From positions 1 through 64,000 of the forward strand of contig CAXBEV010000007.1 of NCBI GenBank assembly GCA_963974935.1: DNA of 64,000 bases, written 5' to 3'. Source of the stretch: UBA4479 sp963974935 (GTDB lineage Bacteria; Pseudomonadota; Alphaproteobacteria; Rhodospirillales; Casp-alpha2). Made by a program: the position numbers and the translations under genes. Below, in pieces: positions 17,992-26,132 of this stretch. Below the pieces are notes generated by a model, which saw only the letters and a list, made by a program, of their open reading frames with translations, had not been told where the DNA came from and searched no databases. The first letter of the stretch is position 1. Every line of letters begins with the position of its first letter.

Positions 17992-18819
17992 ATGTCAGAT
18001 CATGCCATCGTATCGCCGAACGACACGGTCCGCGTCGACGTCAAAGACGCAGTCGCCACCGTCACCATCAATCGACCGGACAGCCTGAACGCCATCAATG
18101 ACGACGTGGTGACAGCGCTGATTGAAATCACCGGCGCGCTGAAGGTCAGCAAAGATATCCGCTGTGTTGTCCTGACCGGGGCCGGAGATCACTTTATGGC
18201 CGGCGGCGACGTAAAACGCTTTAAGCGCAAATTCGAAGAGGTCGCCGACGACAACGAAGCCAGGGCCTGGTTCAATTCCATTCTTGAGCGGATCCATGTC
18301 GTCGTCAGCAACATCAACGACCTCAGGATGCCGGTGATCGCCAGCGTCAAAGGCGCCGTCGCAGGGGCCGGATTCAGCCTGATGCTCGGATGCGACCTCG
18401 TTGTCGCAGCCGAGGGCGGCATCTTCACCCTCGCCTACTGTCATTTGGGTACCAGCCCGGACGGCGGCTCGACCTGGCATTTGCCGCGCACGCTGGGTAT
18501 GAAGCGGGCCATGGAAATTGCCCTGCTCGGCGACCGCTTTGGACCCGAACAAGCGCTGGCATGGGGCCTGATCAACAAGGTCGTACCGGCTGCCGATCTC
18601 GACGCCGAAGTCGCCGCGCTTGCCGTCCGCCTCGCAAAGGGGCCGACCATGGCCTATGGGGAGACCAAGCGCCTGCTCCTCGACAGCACCGACCGTGATC
18701 TTTCGAACCAATTACATGCCGAGACGCGGAGCTTCGTCACGTGCGCCATGAGCCAAGATTTCCGCAAAGGCGTTACCGCCTTCGTCGATAAACAAAAGCC
18801 GGACTTCAAAGGCGAATAA
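17992..18819 (+). CDS. Enoyl-CoA hydratase/isomerase family protein (PaaG-type)
   Basis: 275 residues; ATG 17992 follows gggaggg. Crotonase motifs: ENRPDSLNAIN-like opening (INRPDSLNAINDDVV), HFMAGGDVKRF and VKGAVAGAGFSLMLGCDLV. The hydratase glutamates are replaced (GAGFSL; AYCHLGTSPDGGSTW), while the Asp in SPDGG matches the position seen in PaaG-type enoyl-CoA isomerases. Hence an isomerase of unsaturated acyl-CoA is more likely than a hydratase. It precedes an SDR gene by 34 bp on the same strand, likely an operon. Confidence 0.85.
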   Translation: MSDHAIVSPNDTVRVDVKDAVATVTINRPDSLNAINDDVVTALIEITGALKVSKDIRCVVLTGAGDHFMAGGDVKRFKRKFEEVADDNEARAWFNSILERIHVVVSNINDLRMPVIASVKGAVAGAGFSLMLGCDLVVAAEGGIFTLAYCHLGTSPDGGSTWHLPRTLGMKRAMEIALLGDRFGPEQALAWGLINKVVPAADLDAEVAALAVRLAKGPTMAYGETKRLLLDSTDRDLSNQLHAETRSFVTCAMSQDFRKGVTAFVDKQKPDFKGE

Positions 18820-18853
18820 TCGTCACACAATAATTGCTTTGGGGGATACCTAT

Positions 18854-19609
18854 ATGAATGAACAACTTCTTGCGGGCAAAGTTGCTCTGGTAACCGGCGC
18901 TGCACGGAATATCGGCCGCGCTACGGCGCTGCAACTGGCCGACGCCGGCGCTGCTGTCGTCGTCAACGCGGTTTCCGATCAGGCGGCGGCGGATGAGGTC
19001 GTCCAAGAAATCAAAAACAAAGGTGGCAACGCCATCGCGTGCTTAGCCGACGTGACCGATCCGGTAGGCGTCAAAGCTATGGTCGAACGTGCGAAGGCCG
19101 AGCTCGGTGGCATCGACATCTTGGTGCTGAATGCATCGTCGCGCGGCCAAGTCCCGTTCTTGGAAATGACCCATGAACAATGGCGCCGGGTCATCGATAT
19201 TACTTTGGACGGCGCATTTTTCTGTGCCCAGGCATGCATCCCGTCAATGCAGGAAAAAGGTTGGGGCCGGATCGTGACGCTGGGCGGGATTTCTTGGCAC
19301 GTAGGCACACCGACCCGAGTGCATAACTTGGTCTCAAAATCCGGCTTAGCCGGCTTTACGCGGGGCTTGGCCGTCGAATTCGCCGATGACGGCATTACGG
19401 TGAACTGCGTATCGCCGGGCTTTATCGATACCGTTCGCCCTGCCTCAGCCGGCGCCCGCCCAGACCGCAAGATCAACGCGCCGATCGCCCGCGAAGGCAC
19501 GGTCGATGAGATCGCATCCATGGTGAAATATCTGTGCCTGCCGGAGTCCGCTTATATCACCGGCCAAATCATGCATGTGAACGGCGGCATGTACTTAGGC
19601 GGCAGCTAA
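18854..19609 (+). CDS. SDR-family protein lacking most catalytic residues
   Basis: 251 residues from ATG 18854, just after gggggata. The nucleotide-binding start (VALVTGAARNIGRATAL) and C-terminal end (GQIMHVNGGMYLGG) are typical classical SDR. Compared without gaps to FabG-type enzymes, the catalytic Ser is Gly145, the Tyr is Asn158 (VHNLVSKSG) and the helix-4 Asn is Thr; only Lys162 remains. The reading frame is intact, so this is not decay by frameshift. It may bind NAD(P) and do unusual chemistry or be a non-catalytic partner. Located after a PaaG-like gene, so linked to acyl-CoA metabolism by context. Confidence 0.87.
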   Translation: MNEQLLAGKVALVTGAARNIGRATALQLADAGAAVVVNAVSDQAAADEVVQEIKNKGGNAIACLADVTDPVGVKAMVERAKAELGGIDILVLNASSRGQVPFLEMTHEQWRRVIDITLDGAFFCAQACIPSMQEKGWGRIVTLGGISWHVGTPTRVHNLVSKSGLAGFTRGLAVEFADDGITVNCVSPGFIDTVRPASAGARPDRKINAPIAREGTVDEIASMVKYLCLPESAYITGQIMHVNGGMYLGGS

Positions 19610-19612
19610 GCT

Positions 19613-19834
19613 TCAGCTGCCCGGATTCAGCAACTGCTTGAGGGTTTCCTCGACCGCGCGCTCGTTGCCGGTCTTGAGATCTTCTTCGCGCTCATACTTA
19701 TCCCCGTAGCACGCATCGTGCTGGCCGTAGCCACGATCGGCCGGGGTTTGGGCAGGTGATGACGTCGCCTCGTCGGCCCACACCGGCACTGCCGCCAATA
19801 AGAGTATGATGCTTAAATAGCCGGCCCGGACCAT
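19613..19834 (-). CDS. Small exported protein, unknown function
   Basis: 73 residues. The first 20 residues (MVRAGYLSIILLLAAVPVWA) look like a signal peptide cleaved after VWA. The mature part of about 53 residues is charged, has a single Cys (HDACYGDKYEREED) and ends LKQLLNPGS. Start ATG 19834 lies inside the end of the metallopeptidase gene (22-bp overlap), so it is translationally coupled and probably made with that enzyme. No family recognised. Confidence 0.6.
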   Translation of the reverse strand: MVRAGYLSIILLLAAVPVWADEATSSPAQTPADRGYGQHDACYGDKYEREEDLKTGNERAVEETLKQLLNPGS

Positions 19835-21351
19835 GTGGCTTCCTCGTCCAGCGGATACATCGGGCGCTTCAGGCCCTTCCAATCGAAGTTGTCCAGTACC
19901 GGCGACGTCAGGCCGGGGCAATCGACTTCGATCACCCGTGACGGCGTGAAATATTCATCAAAACCGGCGCGAAAATGCCCCCGCGATTTGACGACGACGG
20001 TGCGCAAATCGGCGATATTCAAGCCGAACTGTTCGATCATCATCGGGTCCGCACACTGCTTGCGATTGGTTGCCACACCGAGCCGCACACCGCCCGCATT
20101 CAACAGCGCACAGGGCCCAAGATCAATCGCGCGCCCGTTCAACAAGCCCCGCCTACCGACAAATTTGCCGTCGGTTAGCACTTCGACCGTCACGTCCACG
20201 CTGAGCGGCTTGTCGAACGCAGTCTTAGGCGTCGCGTTGAAAGTGGCACGGAAGCGACCGCCCTTGCCGACCTTGTGCGCCTCCGCTGCAACGGCGGGAT
20301 CGATCAACAGACCAATGAATGCACCCGTCACGTTCGCCTTGATAAACGCATCGGCGATGTAGGTGGTGACACCACTGCCGCCGCCGCCCGGGTTGTCGGC
20401 AACATCAGCCATGATGTGTGACGGCAACGAGGCATCACGCCCGGAAGCTGCAGCGATCTCGGTGACCCGTGCCAGCGGCGTGAGCGCTTTCTTGAAGCGC
20501 CCCCGGTCCTGCCAGGCCCGCTTCGCAATCCGACGCGCCAAGTCGACTCCGGGTCGCGAGTCATTGCGTGACGTGACGATCACCGACATGCCGCATTTGG
20601 CACTGTCGGAATAGATAAACCCAGCCGTCACCGAGACGTTGAGAATGTCGTTGCCGGACTGCGTAACGATTTCCTTTTGGCCGTAGTTGATCAAATCCGC
20701 GTAAGGGCCTTCAGCCGTCAGCAGTGTCACTGTCGGTGCCGCAATCGGCACTTTGATGAACGACTGACACGGTTTCATACCGCCCCACATTTCAACCATG
20801 ATACGCGCCGCCTCAGCCGCGCGCTCGCGTTGGTCGACATGTGGATTGGTCAGATACGCAACCAACACGTCGGTGAGTTCAGCCATCTCTTCGGAGACAT
20901 TGGCGTGCAGATCAAGTGTCGCGATCAAAGGCACGTCGCTACCAATTATACCCCGCACCATGTTGTAGAGCTTACCGTCCGGATCGACATCGTCGGTCGC
21001 GCGCATGGCGCCGTGGCTGACGATGTAGACACCGTCGAGCTTACCGGCTTCGCGCAGATAACCTTCCATCAAAGACAGCGTCTTTTCGAAAAACAGTTGA
21101 TCGATGGAGCCGCCCGGTTCGGCGTCGGCAACCAAGATCGGCACCATCTCCCATTCGACACCGAGCGTATCCATCTCGGATGTAAACCCATGCACCTCGG
21201 CCGGCAGCCGAGATGCTTCTGCGGCGAGCTCGGCGGGGATCTCTGCCCCCTGCAGATAACAGCGTTTACGGTAGTCTGCCGACGTCGTGGTCGGCGAGAA
21301 ACTATTACTTTCGAGCATGAAGCCCAGGATGGCGACGCGTTTTTTCATCAT
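19813..21351 (-). CDS. M81 family metallopeptidase (MlrC-like)
   Basis: 512 residues from ATG 21351 (MMKKRVAILGFMLESNSFSP); the in-frame extension to 21387 runs into a terminator and is rejected. Family motifs: LESNSFSP, YIVSHGAMRATDDVDPDG, ATLDLHANVSEEMAEL and NPHVDQRERA, whose His/Asp residues likely bind zinc, then a C-terminal MlrC domain with GHFRAGFDEYF. MlrC finishes degradation of linearised microcystin peptides in sphingomonads; other homologues sit, as here, next to peptide transporters. Cytoplasmic. It follows the dpp-type permease genes but a terminator (21373-21400) lies between, so it is expressed by read-through or its own promoter. Confidence 0.88.
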   Translation of the reverse strand: MMKKRVAILGFMLESNSFSPTTTSADYRKRCYLQGAEIPAELAAEASRLPAEVHGFTSEMDTLGVEWEMVPILVADAEPGGSIDQLFFEKTLSLMEGYLREAGKLDGVYIVSHGAMRATDDVDPDGKLYNMVRGIIGSDVPLIATLDLHANVSEEMAELTDVLVAYLTNPHVDQRERAAEAARIMVEMWGGMKPCQSFIKVPIAAPTVTLLTAEGPYADLINYGQKEIVTQSGNDILNVSVTAGFIYSDSAKCGMSVIVTSRNDSRPGVDLARRIAKRAWQDRGRFKKALTPLARVTEIAAASGRDASLPSHIMADVADNPGGGGSGVTTYIADAFIKANVTGAFIGLLIDPAVAAEAHKVGKGGRFRATFNATPKTAFDKPLSVDVTVEVLTDGKFVGRRGLLNGRAIDLGPCALLNAGGVRLGVATNRKQCADPMMIEQFGLNIADLRTVVVKSRGHFRAGFDEYFTPSRVIEVDCPGLTSPVLDNFDWKGLKRPMYPLDEEATWSGPAI

Positions 21352-21372
21352 GGTACCTATCAAAAACGAAAA

Positions 21373-21400
21373 GGGGGCACCCTGCAAGCAAGGTGCCCCC
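21373..21400 (-). terminator. Rho-independent terminator after the permease genes
   Basis: A 9-bp perfect stem (GGGGGCACC / GGTGCCCCC) with a 10-base loop. Read on the minus strand it is followed by TTTTCGTTTTT. It sits 20 bp after the DppC-like stop and 21 bp before the metallopeptidase start, so it ends or attenuates the transporter transcript. Confidence 0.85.
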
Positions 21401-21420
21401 GTAACATCGTGGATTGTGTC

Positions 21421-22323
21421 TTAGCGCGAGCGCAGACGCGGATCCAAGGTATCGCGAAGTGCATCACCGAACAGGTTAAACCCGAACACGGCCAACGAAA
21501 TCGCAACGCCCGGCCAGATCGCCACCCAAGGCGCGCTTTCCGCATATTCCTCGGCCCCACCCTGAAGCATCAAGCCCCAAGCCGGCGTCGGCTCCTGCAC
21601 GCCCATACCGAGGTACGACAACGAAGCTTCCAACAGGATCGCTTGGCCGACGAAAGCGGTGAACAAGATCAGGAACGGCGCAACCACGTTCGGCGCCATG
21701 TGACGCAGGATGATTCGTGTGTGACCGAAGCCCAAAGCGCGGGCTGCGTCCACATACGGAATTTCGCGGATCGCCAACGCGTTCGAGCGCACCACACGGG
21801 CACACTGCGGAATGAACGGGATGGTGATGGCGATAATCACGTTCTGCGTCCCAGGGCCCAACGTTGCCACAACAGCCATCGCCAAGATGATCAGCGGGAA
21901 TGCCATGAAGACGTCCATGACGCGCTGAAGAATCAGATCGAACAGCCCCCCAAAGTACGCAGATGCCACGCCCAACACCATACCAGCAACCGCGCCGATG
22001 GTTGCAGCCACGAAGCCGACCATCAAGGCCGTCCGCGCGCCATACAAGATACGGGTAAAGATGTCGCGACCGAACTGGTCCGTCCCCATCCAGTAATCAC
22101 CGTTCGGCGATGTCAGCATGCTGGCGAAGTCGTTGTATTCCGGATGATACGGCGTCAACCAAGGCGCAAACACCGCTGCGATGATCATCAAGAGCACGAC
22201 TGCCAGACCTGCGACGCCCACTGGCTGCTTTCGGGCCATCTTGACGACGGCCGCACCGATCGACGGCTTTTCATCAAGGTCTTCGATTTGTGATTCAAGA
22301 GCAGCTTCACTCGTCGTTGTCAT
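21421..22323 (-). CDS. Dipeptide/oligopeptide ABC transporter permease (DppC-like)
   Basis: 300 residues. A cytoplasmic N-terminus of about 40 residues precedes the first membrane segment (VGVAGLAVVLLMIIAAVFAP). The DppC hallmark GTDQFGRDIFTRILYGARTAL follows, then five more segments. The EAA loop reads VDAARALGFGHTRIILRHMAPN and contacts the ATPases. Together with the DppB-like protein it forms the inner-membrane channel. It is 12 bp after the DppB-like gene, so the pair is co-translated in practice. Confidence 0.92.
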   Translation of the reverse strand: MTTTSEAALESQIEDLDEKPSIGAAVVKMARKQPVGVAGLAVVLLMIIAAVFAPWLTPYHPEYNDFASMLTSPNGDYWMGTDQFGRDIFTRILYGARTALMVGFVAATIGAVAGMVLGVASAYFGGLFDLILQRVMDVFMAFPLIILAMAVVATLGPGTQNVIIAITIPFIPQCARVVRSNALAIREIPYVDAARALGFGHTRIILRHMAPNVVAPFLILFTAFVGQAILLEASLSYLGMGVQEPTPAWGLMLQGGAEEYAESAPWVAIWPGVAISLAVFGFNLFGDALRDTLDPRLRSR

Positions 22324-22335
22324 TGTCGTTCACCC

Positions 22336-23307
22336 TTAGCTATAGCGAATACGCGGGTCGAGCCACGCGTAACAAAGGTCGATCGCGAAGTTTGTCACCA
22401 CGAAGATCAACACCACCAACATCACCAAGGCTTGCGTCATGGCATAATCGTGGTTGTCGACACTTTCGACAAACAACTTACCGAGACCGTTCAGGTTAAA
22501 CACCTGCTCGGTCACAACCAAGCCCCCCATCAAGAACGCGAACTCGATACCGATGATGGTAACAACCGGCAACATGGCATTTTTCAACGCATGACGGTTG
22601 ATCACGATCTTTTCGACCAAGCCTTTGGCACGTGCAGTACGGATGTAGTCTTCGCGCAGCACTTCCAACAATGCCGAACGCGTCATCCGTGTCGCCACGG
22701 CCGAATACCGATACCCGGTAGCCACCGCAGGCCAGATCAACTGCGAAATATTATGGATCGGATCCACCCAGATCGGTTTGTACTGGATCGGCGGCATCCA
22801 TGGGACCCCCGTCGCCCAGTTGGTAAATATTAACAAGCCCAGGATGATCATAATACCAAACCAGAAGGACGGTATCGCGATTCCGGCGATTGAGAATGTT
22901 CGAACCGCATAATCAAGCCATGTATCCTGATGGATCGCGGAAATCGCGCCCAGCGGAATGGCGATCACAACAGCCACCAGTGTCGCCATGATGGCAACCT
23001 GCAGCGACAGTTCGAATCTGAGGCCGACTTCTTCTAAGATCGGCCTGCCCGTCCACATCGATTCCCCAAAATCGAACGTGAAGAAGCCAATCATAAAGTC
23101 GGTGAATTGGATGAATATCGGCCGGTCGATCCCGAGGTTTTTGCGGCAGACATCAATTTGTTCCTGATCAACGTATAGACCGGTGCCGGCGAAACGCAGT
23201 TCGCAGACATCGCCCGGAATAAGGCGCATCAGGAAGAACACAAGAATACCCGCACCGATCAATGTCGGTATCATAAGAGCAATGCGTTTAAGAATATACT
23301 TTGACAT
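22336..23307 (-). CDS. Dipeptide/oligopeptide ABC transporter permease (DppB-like)
   Basis: 323 residues, starting MSKYILKRIALMIPTLIGAG, the usual DppB first membrane helix. FFLMRLIPGD and a periplasmic loop follow, then five further membrane segments. The EAA loop is IRTARAKGLVEKIVINRHAL. The C-terminus (IDLCYAWLDPRIRYS) is also typical. It pairs with the DppC-like permease. The gene is separated from the binding-protein gene upstream by 103 bp holding a stem-loop, which may set the unequal amounts of binding protein and permease. Confidence 0.92.
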   Translation of the reverse strand: MSKYILKRIALMIPTLIGAGILVFFLMRLIPGDVCELRFAGTGLYVDQEQIDVCRKNLGIDRPIFIQFTDFMIGFFTFDFGESMWTGRPILEEVGLRFELSLQVAIMATLVAVVIAIPLGAISAIHQDTWLDYAVRTFSIAGIAIPSFWFGIMIILGLLIFTNWATGVPWMPPIQYKPIWVDPIHNISQLIWPAVATGYRYSAVATRMTRSALLEVLREDYIRTARAKGLVEKIVINRHALKNAMLPVVTIIGIEFAFLMGGLVVTEQVFNLNGLGKLFVESVDNHDYAMTQALVMLVVLIFVVTNFAIDLCYAWLDPRIRYS

Positions 23308-23356
23308 GGATCGCCAACCGTTCCCTGTGCGTTAAGTTCTTGTCATTGACCGATCA

Positions 23357-23385
23357 CCTGCCCACCGCACTTGGCGATGGGCAGG
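23357..23385 (-). terminator. Intercistronic stem-loop after the binding-protein gene
   Basis: An 8-bp stem CCTGCCCA/TGGGCAGG with a 13-base loop. There is no U-run after it on the minus strand, so it is more likely a 3'-end stabiliser or weak attenuator than a full terminator. Such elements after binding-protein genes commonly keep that transcript abundant. Confidence 0.5.
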
Positions 23386-23410
23386 TTTCGGCAAATCGCT
23401 TATGCGATTA

Positions 23411-25021
23411 TTACTTGTCCAACCAGATCTGATCTAGGTGCTGAGCCAAGTAGTGCGATGGTGCGATCTTCCAACCCTTCACATAGGAACGGTGTGGGTT
23501 GATCTTGTACCACCACAAAGTCACGATGCCGCTGGCCTCATCACTGAGTGCACGCGTCTCGTAGTCACGGACGAGTTCACGCAGCTTACCGGCGTCACCT
23601 TCTTTTTCGATATTGGCGTAGATCGCCTCAAGCTTTGGATCATCAAAGCTGCCGTAGTTGTTGCCGGCAGAACCCAAGAACTTCGTCATGTCGGCAATCG
23701 GGTTGATCACAGACTGACAGTTGAAGTCGATCGAAACGTCAAAGTCTTTCTTCTTACGAAGCGTGTCGTAGAACGGACCCGACGGCTGCACGCGCTGTGC
23801 AGTATCGACGCCAATTTTACGCCACTGGTCGACGAGCCACGTGCCGACAACCTTGTACGGTTGATCAACGCCACGGTTCGAGAAATCGACCTTGAGGCCA
23901 GATTGACCGGCATCAGCAAGCAACTTCTTAGCTTCGGCACGGGACGCTTCGATGTCCTCGCTATACCCCTTAAGCTTAAGCAGTTCTTCTTTGGTCGCTG
24001 CCAATGGGTGGTTCGGGAAGATCACGCCGCCGACCGTTTTCACGATGGCGATCTGCGACAGGTATTTGGACCCGCCCCAACGATCAACACCGAGGGTCAA
24101 AGCCTGGCGCACACGTGCGTCAGCCATCGACTCGCGCTTTTGGTTCGGCGTTGCAAGAAGCACGCAGTTCCAGTCGCTCTCTTGAACCGTGATCTTATCA
24201 CCCAGCGCTTTGACAAGGTCGTCACGCGCTTTCGGCGGGAAGCCACGGAACTCGATCGCTGCCCGGTCGCCACGAATGGCCTGCAAGCGAACTGCCATTT
24301 TCGGTGCCGCAATGGCCTTGAAGCCGTCTAGATAAGGACGACCTTCGAAATGGTAGTTTGCGTACTTTTTCCCTTCCACGAATGCGCCCGGCTGGTGCTG
24401 GACGAACGTGAATGGGCCCGTGCCGTTAATGTTGGCTTTGTGCCACTCATAACCGTGCTCATCCAAATCCTTCTTCGCGTAAACGAAGTTGAACGGCGTT
24501 GCCAACGCAGGAATGAATGCTGCCGTTGGGAACTTCAAGTTGAAGACAACGGTGTAATCGTCCGGCGTCGTGATCGATTCAACAGCACGGAAGAACGCTT
24601 TACGTGCCGACGGCACACCTTCCGGTGGGAAGACGATCTTGTCCATCGTCGCCTTGATGTCGGCCGATGTTAGCGGCGTCCCATCATGGAACTGCACACC
24701 TTTGCGAATTTTAAAGGTGTAGGTCTTGCCGTCATTGGTCGGTGCCGGCACGGCACCTTCGCAAAGGTCACACTCGAAATCCGTCGGATCGGACGGATTT
24801 TGAGGGTTAACACGAATCAGCAAGCTATAAAACGGCCGGATCGGGTGGATCATGCCGAAGGTCGTCTCTTGGTGACCGTCAAATGACGGAATTTTGGAGC
24901 CGACAACGAAGTTCAGAATACCACCGGATTTAGGGGTTTCTGCCTTCGCAGCGCCCGCACCCGCAAGCAGGCCAAAGCCTACTGCAGCAGCGAGAGCAAG
25001 TCTCCCAGTTTGTTTGAGCAT
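23411..25021 (-). CDS. Peptide ABC transporter substrate-binding protein (SBP family 5)
   Basis: 536 residues from ATG 25021, preceded by aaggaga; the extension to 25084 is rejected because the signal peptide (MLKQTGRLALAAAVGFGLLA...AKA) starts at 25021. Mature protein begins ETPKSGGILNFVV. Family 5 features include YTFKIRKGVQFHDGTPLTS and a long C-lobe with WWYKINPHRSYVKGW. Periplasmic; binds peptides or other small ligands and delivers them to the DppBC-like permease. The actual ligand cannot be read. It lies between the ATPase and permease genes in one leftward operon. Confidence 0.92.
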   Translation of the reverse strand: MLKQTGRLALAAAVGFGLLAGAGAAKAETPKSGGILNFVVGSKIPSFDGHQETTFGMIHPIRPFYSLLIRVNPQNPSDPTDFECDLCEGAVPAPTNDGKTYTFKIRKGVQFHDGTPLTSADIKATMDKIVFPPEGVPSARKAFFRAVESITTPDDYTVVFNLKFPTAAFIPALATPFNFVYAKKDLDEHGYEWHKANINGTGPFTFVQHQPGAFVEGKKYANYHFEGRPYLDGFKAIAAPKMAVRLQAIRGDRAAIEFRGFPPKARDDLVKALGDKITVQESDWNCVLLATPNQKRESMADARVRQALTLGVDRWGGSKYLSQIAIVKTVGGVIFPNHPLAATKEELLKLKGYSEDIEASRAEAKKLLADAGQSGLKVDFSNRGVDQPYKVVGTWLVDQWRKIGVDTAQRVQPSGPFYDTLRKKKDFDVSIDFNCQSVINPIADMTKFLGSAGNNYGSFDDPKLEAIYANIEKEGDAGKLRELVRDYETRALSDEASGIVTLWWYKINPHRSYVKGWKIAPSHYLAQHLDQIWLDK

Positions 25022-25100
25022 TGAATGTCTCCTTCCCTGAAGTGAAGAATTGTGCCGAGGGGTTTTCCCCGACATGTGTAGCACCGTGCCCGCGGTGCAA

Positions 25101-26132
25101 TCACACCTCTGTACAGGCCACCCAGTGGCCCGGTTTAATTTCCCGTAACGTCGGGATTTGTTTTTTGCAGTTATCTACCGCACTTGGACACCGGGGATGG
25201 AATACACATCCCGACGGTGGATTAATCGGGCTTGGAATTTCGCCCTTGATGATCTCATGCTGGCGCGTTTTCTCGATCGTTGGATCGGGAATTGGCACAG
25301 CGTTGAGCAGCAACCGCGTATACGGGTGCAATGGGTTTTCGAACAACTCGTCGCCGTCGGCCAATTCGACCAAGTTGCCGAGATACATCACGGCAACGCG
25401 GTGGCAGATGTGGCGGACCACGCTGAGGTCGTGCGAAATAAACAGATACGTCAGATCGAATTCATCACGCAAATCTTCGAGCAGGTTGATCACCTGCGCC
25501 TGAATAGACACGTCGAGCGCAGATACGGCCTCGTCGCAAATGATGAATTCGGGGTCCATCGCCAAGGCCCGCGCAATACCCACGCGTTGGCGCTGACCAC
25601 CCGACATTTCGTGCGGATAACGATCAGCGAACGCTGATGCCAGACCACACACATTCAAAAGATGTCGAACCCGAGTTTGCCGGTCAGCCTCGTTCGGAAT
25701 GAGGTTGTGCACACGCATCGGCTCGGCAAGGATTTCGCCGACCTTCATGCGTGGATTTAACGAGCTATACGGGTCTTGGAAAATAACTTGGATTTTCTTG
25801 CGGACATCAATCATCTCTTTCGAGTTGAGCTTGGTGATATCCTGACCGCCGAAAACGATCTCGCCGGCGGTCGGCTTTTCCAATTGCAGGATGCAGCGAC
25901 CGGTGGTCGTCTTGCCGCAGCCGGATTCACCAACCACGCCTAGGGTCTCGCCCCGGAATACCTGAAAGCTAACGCCGTCAACGGCCTTCACATGGGCAAC
26001 CACCCGCGGAAAGAATGCACCTTCGGTAATCGGGAAATGCATCTTCAGATCGCGGACATCGACGAGCACCTCTTCAAAACCGTCAGAGCTGCCGGTGCGC
26101 GTATTGCGCCGGGTTGTCATTGCTTCACTCAT
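25101..26132 (-). CDS. Peptide ABC transporter ATP-binding protein (DppF/OppF-like)
   Basis: 343 residues. Walker A is GESGCGKTTTGR, the Q-loop is IFQDPYSSLNPRM, the signature is MSGGQRQRVGIARAL and Walker B is EFIICDEAVSALD, with H-loop YLFISHDLSVV. The C-terminal oligopeptide-type extension carries CVFHPRCPSAVDNC, a cysteine set common in this subfamily. Its start overlaps the stop of the DppD-like gene by 4 bp (ATGA). Forms the ATPase pair with that partner on the inner face of the membrane. Confidence 0.93.
   Translation of the reverse strand: MSEAMTTRRNTRTGSSDGFEEVLVDVRDLKMHFPITEGAFFPRVVAHVKAVDGVSFQVFRGETLGVVGESGCGKTTTGRCILQLEKPTAGEIVFGGQDITKLNSKEMIDVRKKIQVIFQDPYSSLNPRMKVGEILAEPMRVHNLIPNEADRQTRVRHLLNVCGLASAFADRYPHEMSGGQRQRVGIARALAMDPEFIICDEAVSALDVSIQAQVINLLEDLRDEFDLTYLFISHDLSVVRHICHRVAVMYLGNLVELADGDELFENPLHPYTRLLLNAVPIPDPTIEKTRQHEIIKGEIPSPINPPSGCVFHPRCPSAVDNCKKQIPTLREIKPGHWVACTEV

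Noticed and set aside
18854..19609. SDR without Tyr as a frameshifted pseudogene
   Set aside because: The frame is intact and both ends match the family, so substitutions and not decay explain it.
20677..22293. 538-residue plus-strand ORF
   Set aside because: It runs antisense across the metallopeptidase gene and the DppC permease gene, is His/Arg/Gln-rich, has no motif and crosses the terminator.
23438..24331. 297-residue plus-strand ORF
   Set aside because: Shadow of the peptide-binding protein gene; the opposite strand has a clear family match.
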